Source of the DNA: Nitrospirillum viridazoti CBAmc
GTDB taxonomy: Bacteria > Pseudomonadota > Alphaproteobacteria > Azospirillales > Azospirillaceae
Length of the DNA stretch: 64,000 nt
Direction of reading: 5' to 3'
Assembly (NCBI RefSeq): GCF_000730165.1
Contig: NZ_CP022112.1
Coordinates: 186,001 to 250,000, forward strand
The notes beneath the pieces were generated by a model. The model was not told where the DNA came from. It made no database searches and saw only the letters and a list, made by a program, of their open reading frames with translations. Positions 45,219 through 54,800 of this stretch are shown here, in pieces. Position 1 is the stretch's first letter. Each line of letters begins with the position of its first letter. A program made the translations under genes and the position numbers.

Positions 45219-45247
45219 CCTTGGGGATGGCCGAGCTATCCCTAAGG
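45219..45247 (+). other. RNA hairpin between amtB and glnK
   Basis: A 10-bp stem, CCTTGGGGAT (45219-45228) with ATCCCTAAGG (45238-45247), one G-U pair, 9-nt loop. It could be a processing or attenuation site setting the ratio of AmtB to GlnK. No T-run follows. Confidence 0.5.
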
Positions 45248-45355
45248 GACTGAAGTCCAAGCGGATCCGTGGGAACAGAAGTCGGCCGGTGATGTTAGAC
45301 TGACCCTGCCGACCCGCCCCCGGCGATCACGAATATCCAATCAGGGAGTGGTCTG

Positions 45356-45694
45356 ATGAAGTTCATTATCGCGGTGATCAAACCCTTCAAGCTGGATGAG
45401 GTGCGCGACGCCCTGACCGGTCTGGGGGTCCAGGGCCTGACCGTCACTGAAGTCAAGGGCTATGGCCGTCAAAAGGGCCAGACCGAGATTTACCGGGGCG
45501 CCGAGTACGCCGTCAGCTTCCTGCCCAAGATGAAGATCGAAGTGGCCGTGCCCGACGATCTGGCCGACAAGCCGGTGGAGGCCATCCAGGCCGCCGCCAA
45601 CACCGGCAAGATCGGCGACGGCAAGATCTTCGTGCTGGAACTGGCGCAAGCCGTCCGTATCCGCACGGGCGAGACCGACACCGACGCGCTGTAA
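45356..45694 (+). CDS. glnK: P-II nitrogen regulatory protein
   Basis: 112 residues. The T-loop RQKGQTEIYRGAEYAVSFLPK contains Tyr51, the uridylylation site, and KIEVAVPDDL and GKIGDGKIFVLELAQAVRIRTGETDTDAL complete the P-II signatures. It is a trimeric sensor of 2-oxoglutarate and ATP/ADP that blocks AmtB when nitrogen is plentiful. GGGAG precedes the ATG. Alphaproteobacteria often have GlnB plus GlnK/GlnZ; amtB linkage points to GlnK/GlnZ. Confidence 0.95.
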   Translation: MKFIIAVIKPFKLDEVRDALTGLGVQGLTVTEVKGYGRQKGQTEIYRGAEYAVSFLPKMKIEVAVPDDLADKPVEAIQAAANTGKIGDGKIFVLELAQAVRIRTGETDTDAL

Positions 45695-45788
45695 GGCCGC
45701 CGGTCAAGGATGCACGGCACCGGCCAGCCCGCGATCAGACCCCGGGCTGGCGTTGGGAACTGTGTTGTCCGGACAGGTTGAAAGAGAG

Positions 45789-45818
45789 GGGCGGCGGCCT
45801 TGGGGGCGCCGCCCTTTT
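45789..45818. terminator. rho-independent terminator after glnK
   Basis: GGGCGGCG (45789-45796) pairs with CGCCGCCC (45807-45814), followed by TTTT and preceded by an A-rich stretch; it also serves the convergent S8 peptidase gene. A weaker hairpin, CCAGCCCG/CGGGCTGG, lies at 45724-45750. Confidence 0.8.
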
Positions 45819-45822
45819 CCAT

Positions 45823-48147
45823 TCAGCTGGCGGCCAGCAGGGCCAGGGCGAAGGGCTGTGGCCCTTGGGGCACGTTGGCGCCGATCACCTGCACGATCCA
45901 GGTGCCGGCCGCCGCCGCCGGCACGGCGATGGCCTCGACATTGTTGGCGCTGTCCATCGTCTGGCCATTGGGGGTCTGGCTATTGGGCCCCTGGCCGCCG
46001 GATCCGGCGTTGCCGGTGAGGGTGGAGCCGTCAGGCCCGCGCAGCACCAGGTTCAGGTTGTTCACCAGGCTGGCGCCGGGATAGTCGCTGTAGGCCATCA
46101 CCACCCGCAAGGGGTTGCCGTCCACCACCACCTGCAGGCTGTGTTGGTAAAGGTCGCCGGTGGCGACGCTGTCGCCGTCCAGGAAGGTGGCGCGCAGGGG
46201 GGCCGCCGGCGCCAGGATGGTATCCAGGTGGACGCGACCGAAGCCCTGGTTGATGTCGGGCACCGGGCCATCCGTTCCGCCCAAGGGCACCGCGCCGGCG
46301 ATGAGCGCGGCCTTCAGCAGGGCGGCGGAAGGCGCCGGGAAGCCCGCCTGGGTGCGCAGATATTCGCGGATCAGGGCGATCGCCCCGGCGACCAGCGGTG
46401 CCGCCGTGCTGGTGCCGCTCTCATACATGTAAAAAGGCGTGGCGGGGGCGTAATAGGGCGTCTGGCCGTTGTAGCTGGCCAGCCGCTGCGACCGGGTCGA
46501 CAGGATGAAGGTGCCCGGGGCCACCACGTCGGGCTTTATCCGCCCGTCCTGGGTGGGCCCCCGGCTGCTGAAGGGGGCCATCTGGTCGGGGCCTCCCGCC
46601 ACCAGGGCATCGACCGGGGCGGCCTTGGCGCCCCATTTGGCGCCATTGGTGAGGGCGATGTCCCGCCGGTTGTTGGCGCAGGCGCCCACGGTGACGCAGT
46701 TCTTGGCCGTGCCGGGCGGGGTGACGCTGCCGGGATCGATCCGGCCGTCGCCGTCATTATCCGCGCCGTCGTTGCCGGCGGAGAAGACGATGCAGAAGTC
46801 CGGATTGTTCCAGATGAAGGTATCGATGTCCGTGCAGTAGGAATTATAGGCCTGCTTGGTGCCGCCGCCCCAGGAATTGGAATGGATGCGGGCGCCCTTG
46901 CCGTAGGCCGCGCTGTACAGCACCTTCAGGTCGCTGGGCAGGCCGGCCAGGGAATAGGGCGGTGGCGGGGTTTGTCCGTCGACGGGCTTCCAGTCCAGGA
47001 ACTGTTCCACCGCCTGCATGACCACCTGCGCCTTATAGGCCAAGCCGCGCACCGGGCCGGCCAGGTTGGCCAACTCGGCGCTGGCGGTGCCATCCCCCAG
47101 CAGGGCCCCGGCGGTATGGGTGCCGTGGCCGCGGTTGACGTCGGCGGGGCCATCGTCCGCGCCGGGGTTGTTGATGCGCGAGGCGTAGCTGGGGCTGATG
47201 GGATAGCTTTCCAGGGCCAGGACGCGGCCGGCGAAGTCCGGGTGGATGGTGGCAGGATCGCCTGAATCCAGGCCGGTGTCGCACATCGCCACCACCTCGC
47301 CGGCACCGGTCAGTCCCAGGCCGATGGCGTCCGTCAGCACGTTGGCCGAGCCGATGATGCGGGTGGCCTGGTCGGTGGACGGCATGGGCAGCACATGGCG
47401 GCCGATGCGCTTCACCCCGTGCACCCGGGCCAGGGCCAGCAGCTTGTCGCGCAGGCTGCCCTCGCCCGGCGTCGTCGTTTCCACCACCAGCAGGGAACTG
47501 CCCGGCGCCTCGTCCAGGATGGTGAAGCCGGCGGCGGCGACATCGGCTTGGTGATGCCGGGCCTGGGTGGCGCCGAAGAACTCTACGGTGTAGGCGTCAG
47601 GCAGGGCTTGGCCATGCTGCGCGCCTGGCACCGGCGGTGCCGCCAGCACGTCGATCTCATGGATCAGGCGGGCGGAATAGGGCAGGTGGCCCACCCATCG
47701 GACGATGTCCAACTGGCTCAGCACGCCCGCCTCGTCGGCGCTGGCGATAATGGCGAAGTGCTGATAGGGCTCCACCACCTCCGCCCCCGTCGCCGCCACG
47801 GCGGCCAGCCAACCATCCTGGATGGGGCCCACGAACTGGACGATGTAGTGATGGGCGCCTGGCGGCAGGGCGGCCTGATCCTCATAAGCCGGGTGGGCCT
47901 CATGGCTGCCGTCGGGGGCTACGCGCGGAATGGCGGTGTCAATGGGGGCAGCACCGGTGTTGGCCATGCTCAGCGTGTACAGGGCGCTGATGTCTTCGGT
48001 CAGGCCGGTGGCCAGCACGGCCGCGGCTGCGGTGTCTCCATCCACCTCGACGATGCGGAAGGCGGGGTAGTCCCGCACCAGGCGGACGCCGGGCAGGGCC
48101 GCCAAGGCCTGCGCCGACGCATCGAAAACCTTGATCACGCGTGGCAT
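45823..48147 (-). CDS. S8 (subtilisin-like) serine peptidase without visible signal peptide
   Basis: 774 residues. The first 230 form a propeptide-like region with two inhibitor-I9-like repeats. The catalytic domain has Asp in VVAMCDTGLDSG, His in RGHGTHTAGALLG and Ser in ESGTSTAAPLVAG. DGADNDGDGRIDPGS in the middle is a Ca2+-binding-like loop. The C-terminal 130 residues are a beta-sandwich with RVVMAYSDYPGA and NNLNLVLRGPDG, as in KP-43-type proteases. The N-terminus MPRVIKVFDASAQAL is not a Sec or Tat signal, unusual for this class. A 12-bp hairpin lies 17 nt before the start. Confidence 0.9.
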   Translation of the reverse strand: MPRVIKVFDASAQALAALPGVRLVRDYPAFRIVEVDGDTAAAAVLATGLTEDISALYTLSMANTGAAPIDTAIPRVAPDGSHEAHPAYEDQAALPPGAHHYIVQFVGPIQDGWLAAVAATGAEVVEPYQHFAIIASADEAGVLSQLDIVRWVGHLPYSARLIHEIDVLAAPPVPGAQHGQALPDAYTVEFFGATQARHHQADVAAAGFTILDEAPGSSLLVVETTTPGEGSLRDKLLALARVHGVKRIGRHVLPMPSTDQATRIIGSANVLTDAIGLGLTGAGEVVAMCDTGLDSGDPATIHPDFAGRVLALESYPISPSYASRINNPGADDGPADVNRGHGTHTAGALLGDGTASAELANLAGPVRGLAYKAQVVMQAVEQFLDWKPVDGQTPPPPYSLAGLPSDLKVLYSAAYGKGARIHSNSWGGGTKQAYNSYCTDIDTFIWNNPDFCIVFSAGNDGADNDGDGRIDPGSVTPPGTAKNCVTVGACANNRRDIALTNGAKWGAKAAPVDALVAGGPDQMAPFSSRGPTQDGRIKPDVVAPGTFILSTRSQRLASYNGQTPYYAPATPFYMYESGTSTAAPLVAGAIALIREYLRTQAGFPAPSAALLKAALIAGAVPLGGTDGPVPDINQGFGRVHLDTILAPAAPLRATFLDGDSVATGDLYQHSLQVVVDGNPLRVVMAYSDYPGASLVNNLNLVLRGPDGSTLTGNAGSGGQGPNSQTPNGQTMDSANNVEAIAVPAAAAGTWIVQVIGANVPQGPQPFALALLAAS

Positions 48148-48164
48148 GGTGCGGTTCCCCCAAG

Positions 48165-48203
48165 GCCCTGGCGGAGCCGGCTTATGCCAACCTCCGCCAG
48201 GGC
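48165..48203 (-). other. 12-bp hairpin in leader of S8 gene
   Basis: GCCCTGGCGGAG (48165-48176) and CTCCGCCAGGGC (48192-48203), perfect, between the MipA-like gene and the S8 start. It may end the upstream transcript or shape the S8 leader. A GGTTGG/CCAACC pair (48235-48256) lies just beyond. Confidence 0.55.
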
Positions 48204-48279
48204 TGTATTTCCTTTGGCACCACTATCTTAGGGTGGTTGGGGGCGCGCCGCCAACCGCATTGGCATGAACATTATGCGG

Positions 48280-49155
48280 TCAGAACCGGTAGGCGACGCT
48301 CAGGTTCAGGGTCAGCTGCGAATGGGCGCGGGTAATGGGGCTGTCGGCCGCGTCGCCCAGCAGCCTCTGGTAGGCGCCGTCCGCCGTCATGAACCAGTGT
48401 TCCGTCCAGAACCATACGGCGCTGGAGCCGAAGCCGGCGCTGCTGAAGCCGCTGCCGGGCGTGTATTGCCGGTATCCGCTGCGGATGGATTGGTTGGGGT
48501 TGATGCCGAAATAGCGCCGCATGTAGGAGGAGTCGGCGTAGGTCGCGGTGGGGCCGACGAAGACGAAGAAGCGCTCCGACCCGGCGACGGGCAGATAGGC
48601 GCTGACATCCCCCACCCAGCCGTGGTTGCCGCCGAAGCCGCGCCGCGCGGCGGTGCGCAGCACGACGGGGAAGATGGTGTACTCCGCGAACACCTTGGCC
48701 TCCGGCGCGGGCGAGATGTCACCCAGGCCGTGCAATTGGGAACTGTCGTCCTGGTCGCGGCCGACATCGAAGCCCAGGGCGACGCCGGCGCGGAAGTTTT
48801 CCCCGCGCAGCAGATTGACGCCCAGGCCCTCGCCCATGGAGAAAAAGGCGATATCCTTGTAGCGCACATCCAGGTTGATGCCCGGCTGCACATGGTATTC
48901 GGACGAACCGACGTAGCGCGGCTGCAACGACGTCGCGGCCCCGACGCTGACATCCCAGGTGGGCAACGGATTCTCGAACTTCGACCGCAGCAGCACGCCG
49001 GCCGAATATTGCCATTCACTGAGGGGGGAGGGTGTCTGCGCCTGGGCCTTGCCGGGCATCAGGCAGAACAGACAGAGCGCCAGGCCGAGCATCAGGCTGA
49101 TGAGCGCGGGGCGACGGATGGTCCGCCGCGAAAATGGGGGGCCGGAAACGTCCAT
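48280..49155 (-). CDS. MipA/OmpV-family outer-membrane protein
   Basis: 291 residues from ATG 49155 (GGAGG 11 nt upstream). The signal LISLMLGLALCLFCLMPGKAQAQ is followed by a beta-barrel: WDVSVGAATSLQPRYVGSSEYHVQPGINLDVRYKDIAFFSMGEGLGVNLL is the family opening (P.Y.GS..y...P....RY.d..f....GlGv), and the protein ends in Phe (LSVAYRF). MipA proteins scaffold murein enzymes; OmpV proteins act as porins. It lies directly upstream of the S8 peptidase on the same strand. Confidence 0.88.
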   Translation of the reverse strand: MDVSGPPFSRRTIRRPALISLMLGLALCLFCLMPGKAQAQTPSPLSEWQYSAGVLLRSKFENPLPTWDVSVGAATSLQPRYVGSSEYHVQPGINLDVRYKDIAFFSMGEGLGVNLLRGENFRAGVALGFDVGRDQDDSSQLHGLGDISPAPEAKVFAEYTIFPVVLRTAARRGFGGNHGWVGDVSAYLPVAGSERFFVFVGPTATYADSSYMRRYFGINPNQSIRSGYRQYTPGSGFSSAGFGSSAVWFWTEHWFMTADGAYQRLLGDAADSPITRAHSQLTLNLSVAYRF

Positions 49156-49529
49156 GATTGTTTTTGCCTCCTGAGGAGAGGATAGGCTTCCGGGGCCGAA
49201 GAAAGCGGGTGATGTGAGAACACCCAAGGATTTCAAAGGTTCCCGTGCCATGGGGATGGATCATGGATGGCACGGTGCCTGGTTGGTGCGACTTTTTCGA
49301 TTCAGCCAGAGGGCGACCTTGCCTCAGCAATCGGGCCATCCGCTTCGACCGGCTGGTCGCAGGCCGGCATGGCGCCAGCTATGCCCCCGCTTAAAACTTT
49401 TATCCGGGCGTCCTATTTCGGATGCTTTTGTTACGCTGTGCCAGCTAGGCCGTTTCGACAGGGGCGGCCCGGCGTGGGGCCCAGGTGTGGGGCCCAGGTG
49501 TGGGGCATCGAAAAAGAATGGGGGTTCCA
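49156..49529. other. 374-bp divergent intergenic region with short tandem repeat
   Basis: Between the MipA-like gene and the S10 peptidase. It contains a 13-bp unit GTGGGGCCCAGGT repeated twice plus a partial third (49474-49506), ending just before the peptidase ribosome site. No gene is supported here. Confidence 0.6.
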
Positions 49530-51116
49530 GTGAAGAACAGGCGTTGGGCACTGCTGGTGGCGGCCGTGTTGGCCGTGACGCTACCGGCGGTCATGGCTCC
49601 TGCCGTGATGGGCGTCGCGCAGGAGAAAAAGGACGACAAGCAGGATAATAAGGAGGGCGCGCCGAAGGCCGCCCCGGACGCAAAGGCGGACGCGCCGAAG
49701 CGCGTCACCGTCGACCGCTCCGGCACCTTCAATGGCAAGCGCGTCGATTACACCGTTTCGGCGGGGGAGACCTATCTGCGCGATGAGAAGGGCGAACCCG
49801 TCGCCAGCATCTTCTCCGTCGCCTACACCAGGAAGGGCGCCAACCCCGCTACGCGACCGGTGACCTTCCTCTACAACGGCGGCCCCGGCTCGGCCAGCCT
49901 GTGGCTGCACATGGGCGTCTTCGGGCCTAAGCGCGTGCAGATCCCGGCGGACGCCGAGAATCCCGGCCCGCCGCCCTTCCCGCTGGTGGACAACGCTTTT
50001 TCCATCCTGGACGTGACCGACCTGGTGTTCATCGACCCGGTCGCCACCGGCTACAGCCACGCCATCGGCAAGGGGGAGGAGAAGGACTTCCTGGGCGTGA
50101 AGGAGGATGCGAAATCGGTCGCGCAGTTCGTGCGCGTCTGGCTGGGCGACAACAAGCGCTGGAACAGCCCCAAGTTCCTGGGCGGTGAAAGCTATGGCGG
50201 CATCCGCACCGGCGCCATGCTGCCGGAATTGAGCGGCACCACCTCCACCGTGTCCCTGAACGGCATCATCCTGATTTCCCCGGCCATGGACTACACCTCG
50301 CTGACCTTCGCGCGGGGCAACCTGGTGCCCTACTGGTCCTTCCTGCCCAGCTATGCCGCCACGGCCTGGTATCACAAGAAGGTGGCCGACACCTCCATGG
50401 GCTTCGACAAGTTCCTGGCCGACGCCCGCCAGTTCGCGGCAACCGAGTACGCCTCCGCCCTCATCCTGGGCAACCGGCTGTCGCCGGATCAGCACAAGGC
50501 GGTGCTGGCCAAGCTGGCCCATTTCACAGGATTGTCCCCCGCCTTCATCGAGCAGTCGCACCTGAAGATCCAGGACCACCGCTTCATGAAGGAACTGCTG
50601 CGCGACCAGGGCAAGAGCATCGGCCGCATCGACGGCCGTTACCTGGGTGAGGACTACGACAGCTCAGGCGACCGGCCGGACAACGACCCCTCGCTGAACG
50701 GCATGAGCGGGGCGTTCAGCGCCGTGGTGAACACCTATTTCCGCAACGACCTGGGCCTGGACATGGGCGGGCGGGAGTACAAGGTACTGGGCTCCCTCTA
50801 TCGCCGCTGGAACTACGCCCAGGTGGACGGCGGTGGCAGCGAGCCCTACCGCGGCACCGACGTCGGCCCCTTTGTCGGCGACGCCATGCGCCAGAACAAG
50901 GGCATGCGGGCCTTCGTCGCCATGGGCTATTACGACCTGGCGACGCCGTTCTTCCATACCGAGAACAGCTTCAACGACGCGGGCGTGCCCACCAACCGGG
51001 TGTCGTTCAACTACTATCCTGGCGGCCACATGATGTACGTGCAACCCCAGGCCATCGAAAAGCTGACCCAGGACATCCGCAAATTCATCGTCGCCGGCAG
51101 CCCGGCGCAGAACTGA
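49530..51116 (+). CDS. S10 serine carboxypeptidase-like protein, secreted
   Basis: 528 residues. The signal peptide RRWALLVAAVLAVTLPAVMAPAVMGVAQ is followed by a Lys/Asp/Ala linker and the alpha/beta hydrolase domain. NGGPGSASLWLHMGVFGP is the S10 oxyanion and substrate site, GGESYGGIRTG holds the nucleophile Ser, GYYDLATPF the Asp, and YPGGHMMY the His. The enzyme would remove C-terminal residues from periplasmic peptides. GTG 49530 has GGGGG 5 nt upstream; ATG 49518 is the alternative. With the S9 and S8 enzymes it makes three exported-type peptidases within 18 kb. Confidence 0.9.
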   Translation: MKNRRWALLVAAVLAVTLPAVMAPAVMGVAQEKKDDKQDNKEGAPKAAPDAKADAPKRVTVDRSGTFNGKRVDYTVSAGETYLRDEKGEPVASIFSVAYTRKGANPATRPVTFLYNGGPGSASLWLHMGVFGPKRVQIPADAENPGPPPFPLVDNAFSILDVTDLVFIDPVATGYSHAIGKGEEKDFLGVKEDAKSVAQFVRVWLGDNKRWNSPKFLGGESYGGIRTGAMLPELSGTTSTVSLNGIILISPAMDYTSLTFARGNLVPYWSFLPSYAATAWYHKKVADTSMGFDKFLADARQFAATEYASALILGNRLSPDQHKAVLAKLAHFTGLSPAFIEQSHLKIQDHRFMKELLRDQGKSIGRIDGRYLGEDYDSSGDRPDNDPSLNGMSGAFSAVVNTYFRNDLGLDMGGREYKVLGSLYRRWNYAQVDGGGSEPYRGTDVGPFVGDAMRQNKGMRAFVAMGYYDLATPFFHTENSFNDAGVPTNRVSFNYYPGGHMMYVQPQAIEKLTQDIRKFIVAGSPAQN

Positions 51117-51130
51117 GGGCCGTGCTGAAG

Positions 51131-51154
51131 CCAAGGGGGGCTAGCCGCCCTTGG
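51131..51154. terminator. hairpin after S10 peptidase
   Basis: CCAAGGG (51131-51137) pairs with CCCTTGG (51148-51154) around an inner GGC-TA-GCC pair. It lies in the convergent gap. Confidence 0.6.
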
Positions 51155-51196
51155 CGGTCGGCGGCCGCCGGCGCTTGAGGAACACAAGAAGGAGCG

Positions 51197-51706
51197 TCAG
51201 CGGTCGCGCACGACGCTCAGGCTGTAGGACATGTCGCCCACCTGCAGCTGATAGCCCATACCCAGCATGGAACGGGACACGGTGGCGCTCTCGCCGCCCT
51301 TCAGGTGGATACGGGCGTTTTCCTGCGAGCGCCAAACCTGGCCGTTCTCCAGGGTGAAGATGGGCCGGCCGGCGGGGTCGGGGCGCATGGAGACGATGCG
51401 GGACTGGATATTGTCCAGTTCCGCCGCCACCGGCGGCGGGGGCGGTTCATGCTTGCCGAACGTGGCCTCGGTCTGGTCGGCCTTGACGCTGGGCGGGCTG
51501 CCAAAGGTGGCCTCCACTGCCTTCTTCATCTCCACTTCCAAGCCGTCGCTGCTCTTGTCGAAGCAGGCCAGGCGCTGGTCCCCGTCGGCAATCTTCTTGC
51601 AGGCCACCACCTCGCCAGCGGCGCTGGGGGCGGTCGCCGCCTGGGCCGGTGCAGCCAGGGCCAAGAGGGCCGCCGCGAGGGGGGCGGCAATGTGGGCGTG
51701 CCTCAT
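51197..51706 (-). CDS. periplasmic protein of unknown function, ACKKI/RLACFD type
   Basis: 169 residues from ATG 51706 (GGGAGAG upstream). The signal AAPLAAALLALAAPAQA is followed by VVACKKIADGDQRLACFDK, a Cys-pair motif shared with several secreted proteins including type VI-associated VasI-like ones. The C-terminal half, IQSRIVSMRPDPAGRPIFTLENGQVWRSQENARIHLKGGESATVSRS, looks like a small beta domain. No secretion genes are nearby, so the role is unknown. It follows the TonB receptor on the same strand, 133 bp beyond its stop. Confidence 0.78.
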   Translation of the reverse strand: MRHAHIAAPLAAALLALAAPAQAATAPSAAGEVVACKKIADGDQRLACFDKSSDGLEVEMKKAVEATFGSPPSVKADQTEATFGKHEPPPPPVAAELDNIQSRIVSMRPDPAGRPIFTLENGQVWRSQENARIHLKGGESATVSRSMLGMGYQLQVGDMSYSLSVVRDR

Positions 51707-51839
51707 CCATCTCTCCCATAACCCCGGCGGCCATGGTCGCGCGGGGGCTGAACGCGAAAGGGGCCGGACCGGTTTCCCGATCACGGCCCCGACTTCTCGA
51801 AGGAAGGGGCCCGGCGTCGCCGCCCGGCCCCCGCACTCA

Positions 51840-54800
51840 TCAGAACTTCACCGTCGTGCCGACGAAGAAGGTACGGCCGACGATGTCGTACGAGCCGCCG
51901 CCACCCGTGGTGACCGGGAACGTGGCGTACGAACCGCCCTGGTACGAGCCCTGGTACAGGAAGGGCACGGCCGGGGGCATCTTGTCCGCCAGGTTGTTGA
52001 TACCGCCGAACACCGTGATGTTCTTCCAGCGGTAGCGGGCGGAGATGTCGTGGTACCAGTAGGTCGGGATCTTGTTGAAATCAGCGATTTCAGCAGTGGA
52101 GTTCGGGAAGGTCTCGGACTCGCCGATGAAGCGGCTGGACCAGGTGACCGTCAGGTTGTTCCAATCCCAGGTGCCGGTGAAGCGGCCCTTCAGGTGCGGA
52201 TAACCGACAGTGCCGGCGCGGTACAGCTTGTTCTCGGCGTGGGCCGGGTCCTGGATGATAATGCTTTCCGGAACCCAGGTGCCGGTGAAGCCCAGGTTCA
52301 GGCCGCCCATGTTCTGCAGGCCCACCTTGTCCAGTTCGAAGGCGTAGTCGACCTGGAAGTCCAGACCGCGCACCACTTCCTTACCGATGTTGACGGTGTT
52401 GCCATAGATGGTGGCGATGGAACCGTCCGCACGGCGGGTGATCAGGCCGCACTGCGCGGCGGCGCTCAGATCATAGCAGTTGGTCAGGATGGAGTTGGAG
52501 GTCAGCGCCGCCTGGCCCTGGGTGATCTTCACCAGCCAGTAGTCGGCGGTGACGTTCAGGCCCGGGATGAAGGTCGGCGTGAACACGGCGCCGGCCGTCA
52601 GGGTGCGGCCGATTTCCGGCTTCAGGTTGATGTTGCCGCCCGTACGGGTGGACGGGTTGCCGAAGTCGCTGGACTTGTAGCCGGCCGGGACCACCTTGGC
52701 GCAGTTGGCGGCGCGGGTGGCGTTGGCACCGATGTTTTCGACCGAGCAGGGATCGCTGACGCCCAGGAAGTTATCGCCGGCCGGGGTGAACAGGTCGTCG
52801 ATGTTGGGCGCGCGCACCGCGCGGGCGATGCCACCGCGCAGCTTCACGTCGTCGTTGACGGCCCAGCCCGCCTGGATGTTCCAGGTGCTGGCGGGACCAG
52901 CCAGCGAGTAGTCGGAGTAACGATAGGCCAGATCCAGGTCCACGGCCTTGGCGAACGGCAGGTCGCGCAGTACGGGGACGCTCAGCTCGCCATACACTTC
53001 CGTGGTGTCGTAGCTGCCGGACACGGAACCGTTCTGGTTGCCGTAGATGGTGCCGGTGGGCTGGTTTTGCAGGAAGTCGGTCTTGTCCACCGACTCTTCC
53101 TTGCGGTACTCGACGCCGGCGGCGAAGCTGACCGGGGCCACGGTGCCGCTGAACAACGCCGGGAACTTGAACAGGTCGCCGTTCAGGTTGAAAGCGGCGT
53201 CGTGCTGTTGCAGCGTCGCCATTTCCTTGGTGTAGGTGTAGGCGTAGGCCTTCTGCGCGGCGCTCAGCGGGCCGACCACGAACGGGTTGATTGGAGTGCA
53301 ACCGTTGGCCTGGGCGGTGGCGTCGCGGCAGACGATCTTGCCGCCCACGTTCACGGCGTCCAGCTGCTGATTGAACAGGCTGACGACCTTGTCGGTGTTC
53401 ACGAAGCTGGTACGGTTGCGGCCGTAGTCATAATAGGCCTCGTAGTGCCAGCCGTTGGTGAGGTCACCGTTCAGGCCGAACACGCCGCGCATCACCTCAT
53501 ACTCATAGGCGTACTCGCGCGGGCCATACCAATCGTCGTTCACGCGGGTGATGGTGAAGCTGGACACCTTGTCGGTCGCCAGCAGCGCCTTCAGGTCGGA
53601 CGGCAGGTAGGCATTGTCGGCCTGGATGGTCAGGGCGCCGGAGCCCAACTGGCCATTGGTGCCGGTGCCCGGGGTGCCCGTGCCGTTGGTGAACGGCGTG
53701 GACCGGCTGGTGCCGCGGCTGTCGGAATACTTCAGGTCGGCGAAGAAGTTCAGCGTGTCGATGGGCCCCAGGTCCTGCGCCAGGCGATAGTTGACCAGGG
53801 TGTCGGCCACTTCGCGGATGTTGGGGGTGCGCAGGGTCAGGTACTTGGACGGGTTGTAGCCGTCCCCACCGATCGAGTTGGCGTCACCGGCGCTGGTCTT
53901 GTTGCCGGCGGGGATGCCGTTGATCAGCGTGCCGCGGTTGAACGGGACGATGCCCGAGCCGTCGGGCTTGAAGGTGTAGCTGTACTGCGGGTGCGCCGCG
54001 TCCAGCCAGGTGCGGATGACGGGGGCGCCGCTGGCCGCCAGCACCGACGACAGGGTCGGGGAGATGGTGATGCGGTCGGGGATGCCGTCGCTGGCGCTCT
54101 TGCTGGCCGGGTTGGCCACCAGGGTGTAGTTGTACAGCGCCTCGGGGCGGTCCTTGCCATACAGGCCCAGGTCGTGGTTGTAGTCGACCGCCAGGGTGAT
54201 GTTGCCGCGGCCGCCGTCGAAGTTGTGGCCGACGATGGCGCTGACATCGGTGGACTGGTAGCCATCCCCATCCGACCAGTTGTACTGGATGGTGGCTTCG
54301 GCGCCTTCGTAGTTCTTCTTGGTGATGACGTTGACCACACCGGCGACGGCGTCGGCGCCGTACACGGCCGACGTACCGCCCGTCACCACTTCGATGCGCT
54401 CGATCAGCGCCGGCGGGATGCTGTTCAGGTCGACCAGCGAGGTGCCGCCGGAACCGTTACGGCCGGACAGCGAACCGACGTGGCGCTTGCCGTCCACCAG
54501 GGTCAGGGTGCGGTACTCACCCAGGCCGCGCAGGTTGGCGAAGTTCACGCCGGCGCCGTTGATGAAGCGGGCGTTGGTCGACGGACCCATGTCGTTCTGG
54601 GTCTGCGGCAGCTGGCTCAGCACGTCGACGGTCGAGGTCAGGCCGGTGGCCTGGATGGCCTCGGCGTTGATGACCTGGACGGGGGTGGGCTGGGTCAGGT
54701 TGGGGCGCGCGATGCGCGAACCGGTGACGACGATTTCCTCGAGGGAATCATCGGCGGCGGCCTGCTGCTTCTGCTGGGCCTGGGCGGTGGTCGCGGCCAG

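Noticed and set aside
45221-45236. TTGGGGATGGCCGAGC as a sigma-54 promoter for glnK
   Set aside because: Only GG and GC match; the segment is better explained as one arm of the hairpin at 45219-45247.
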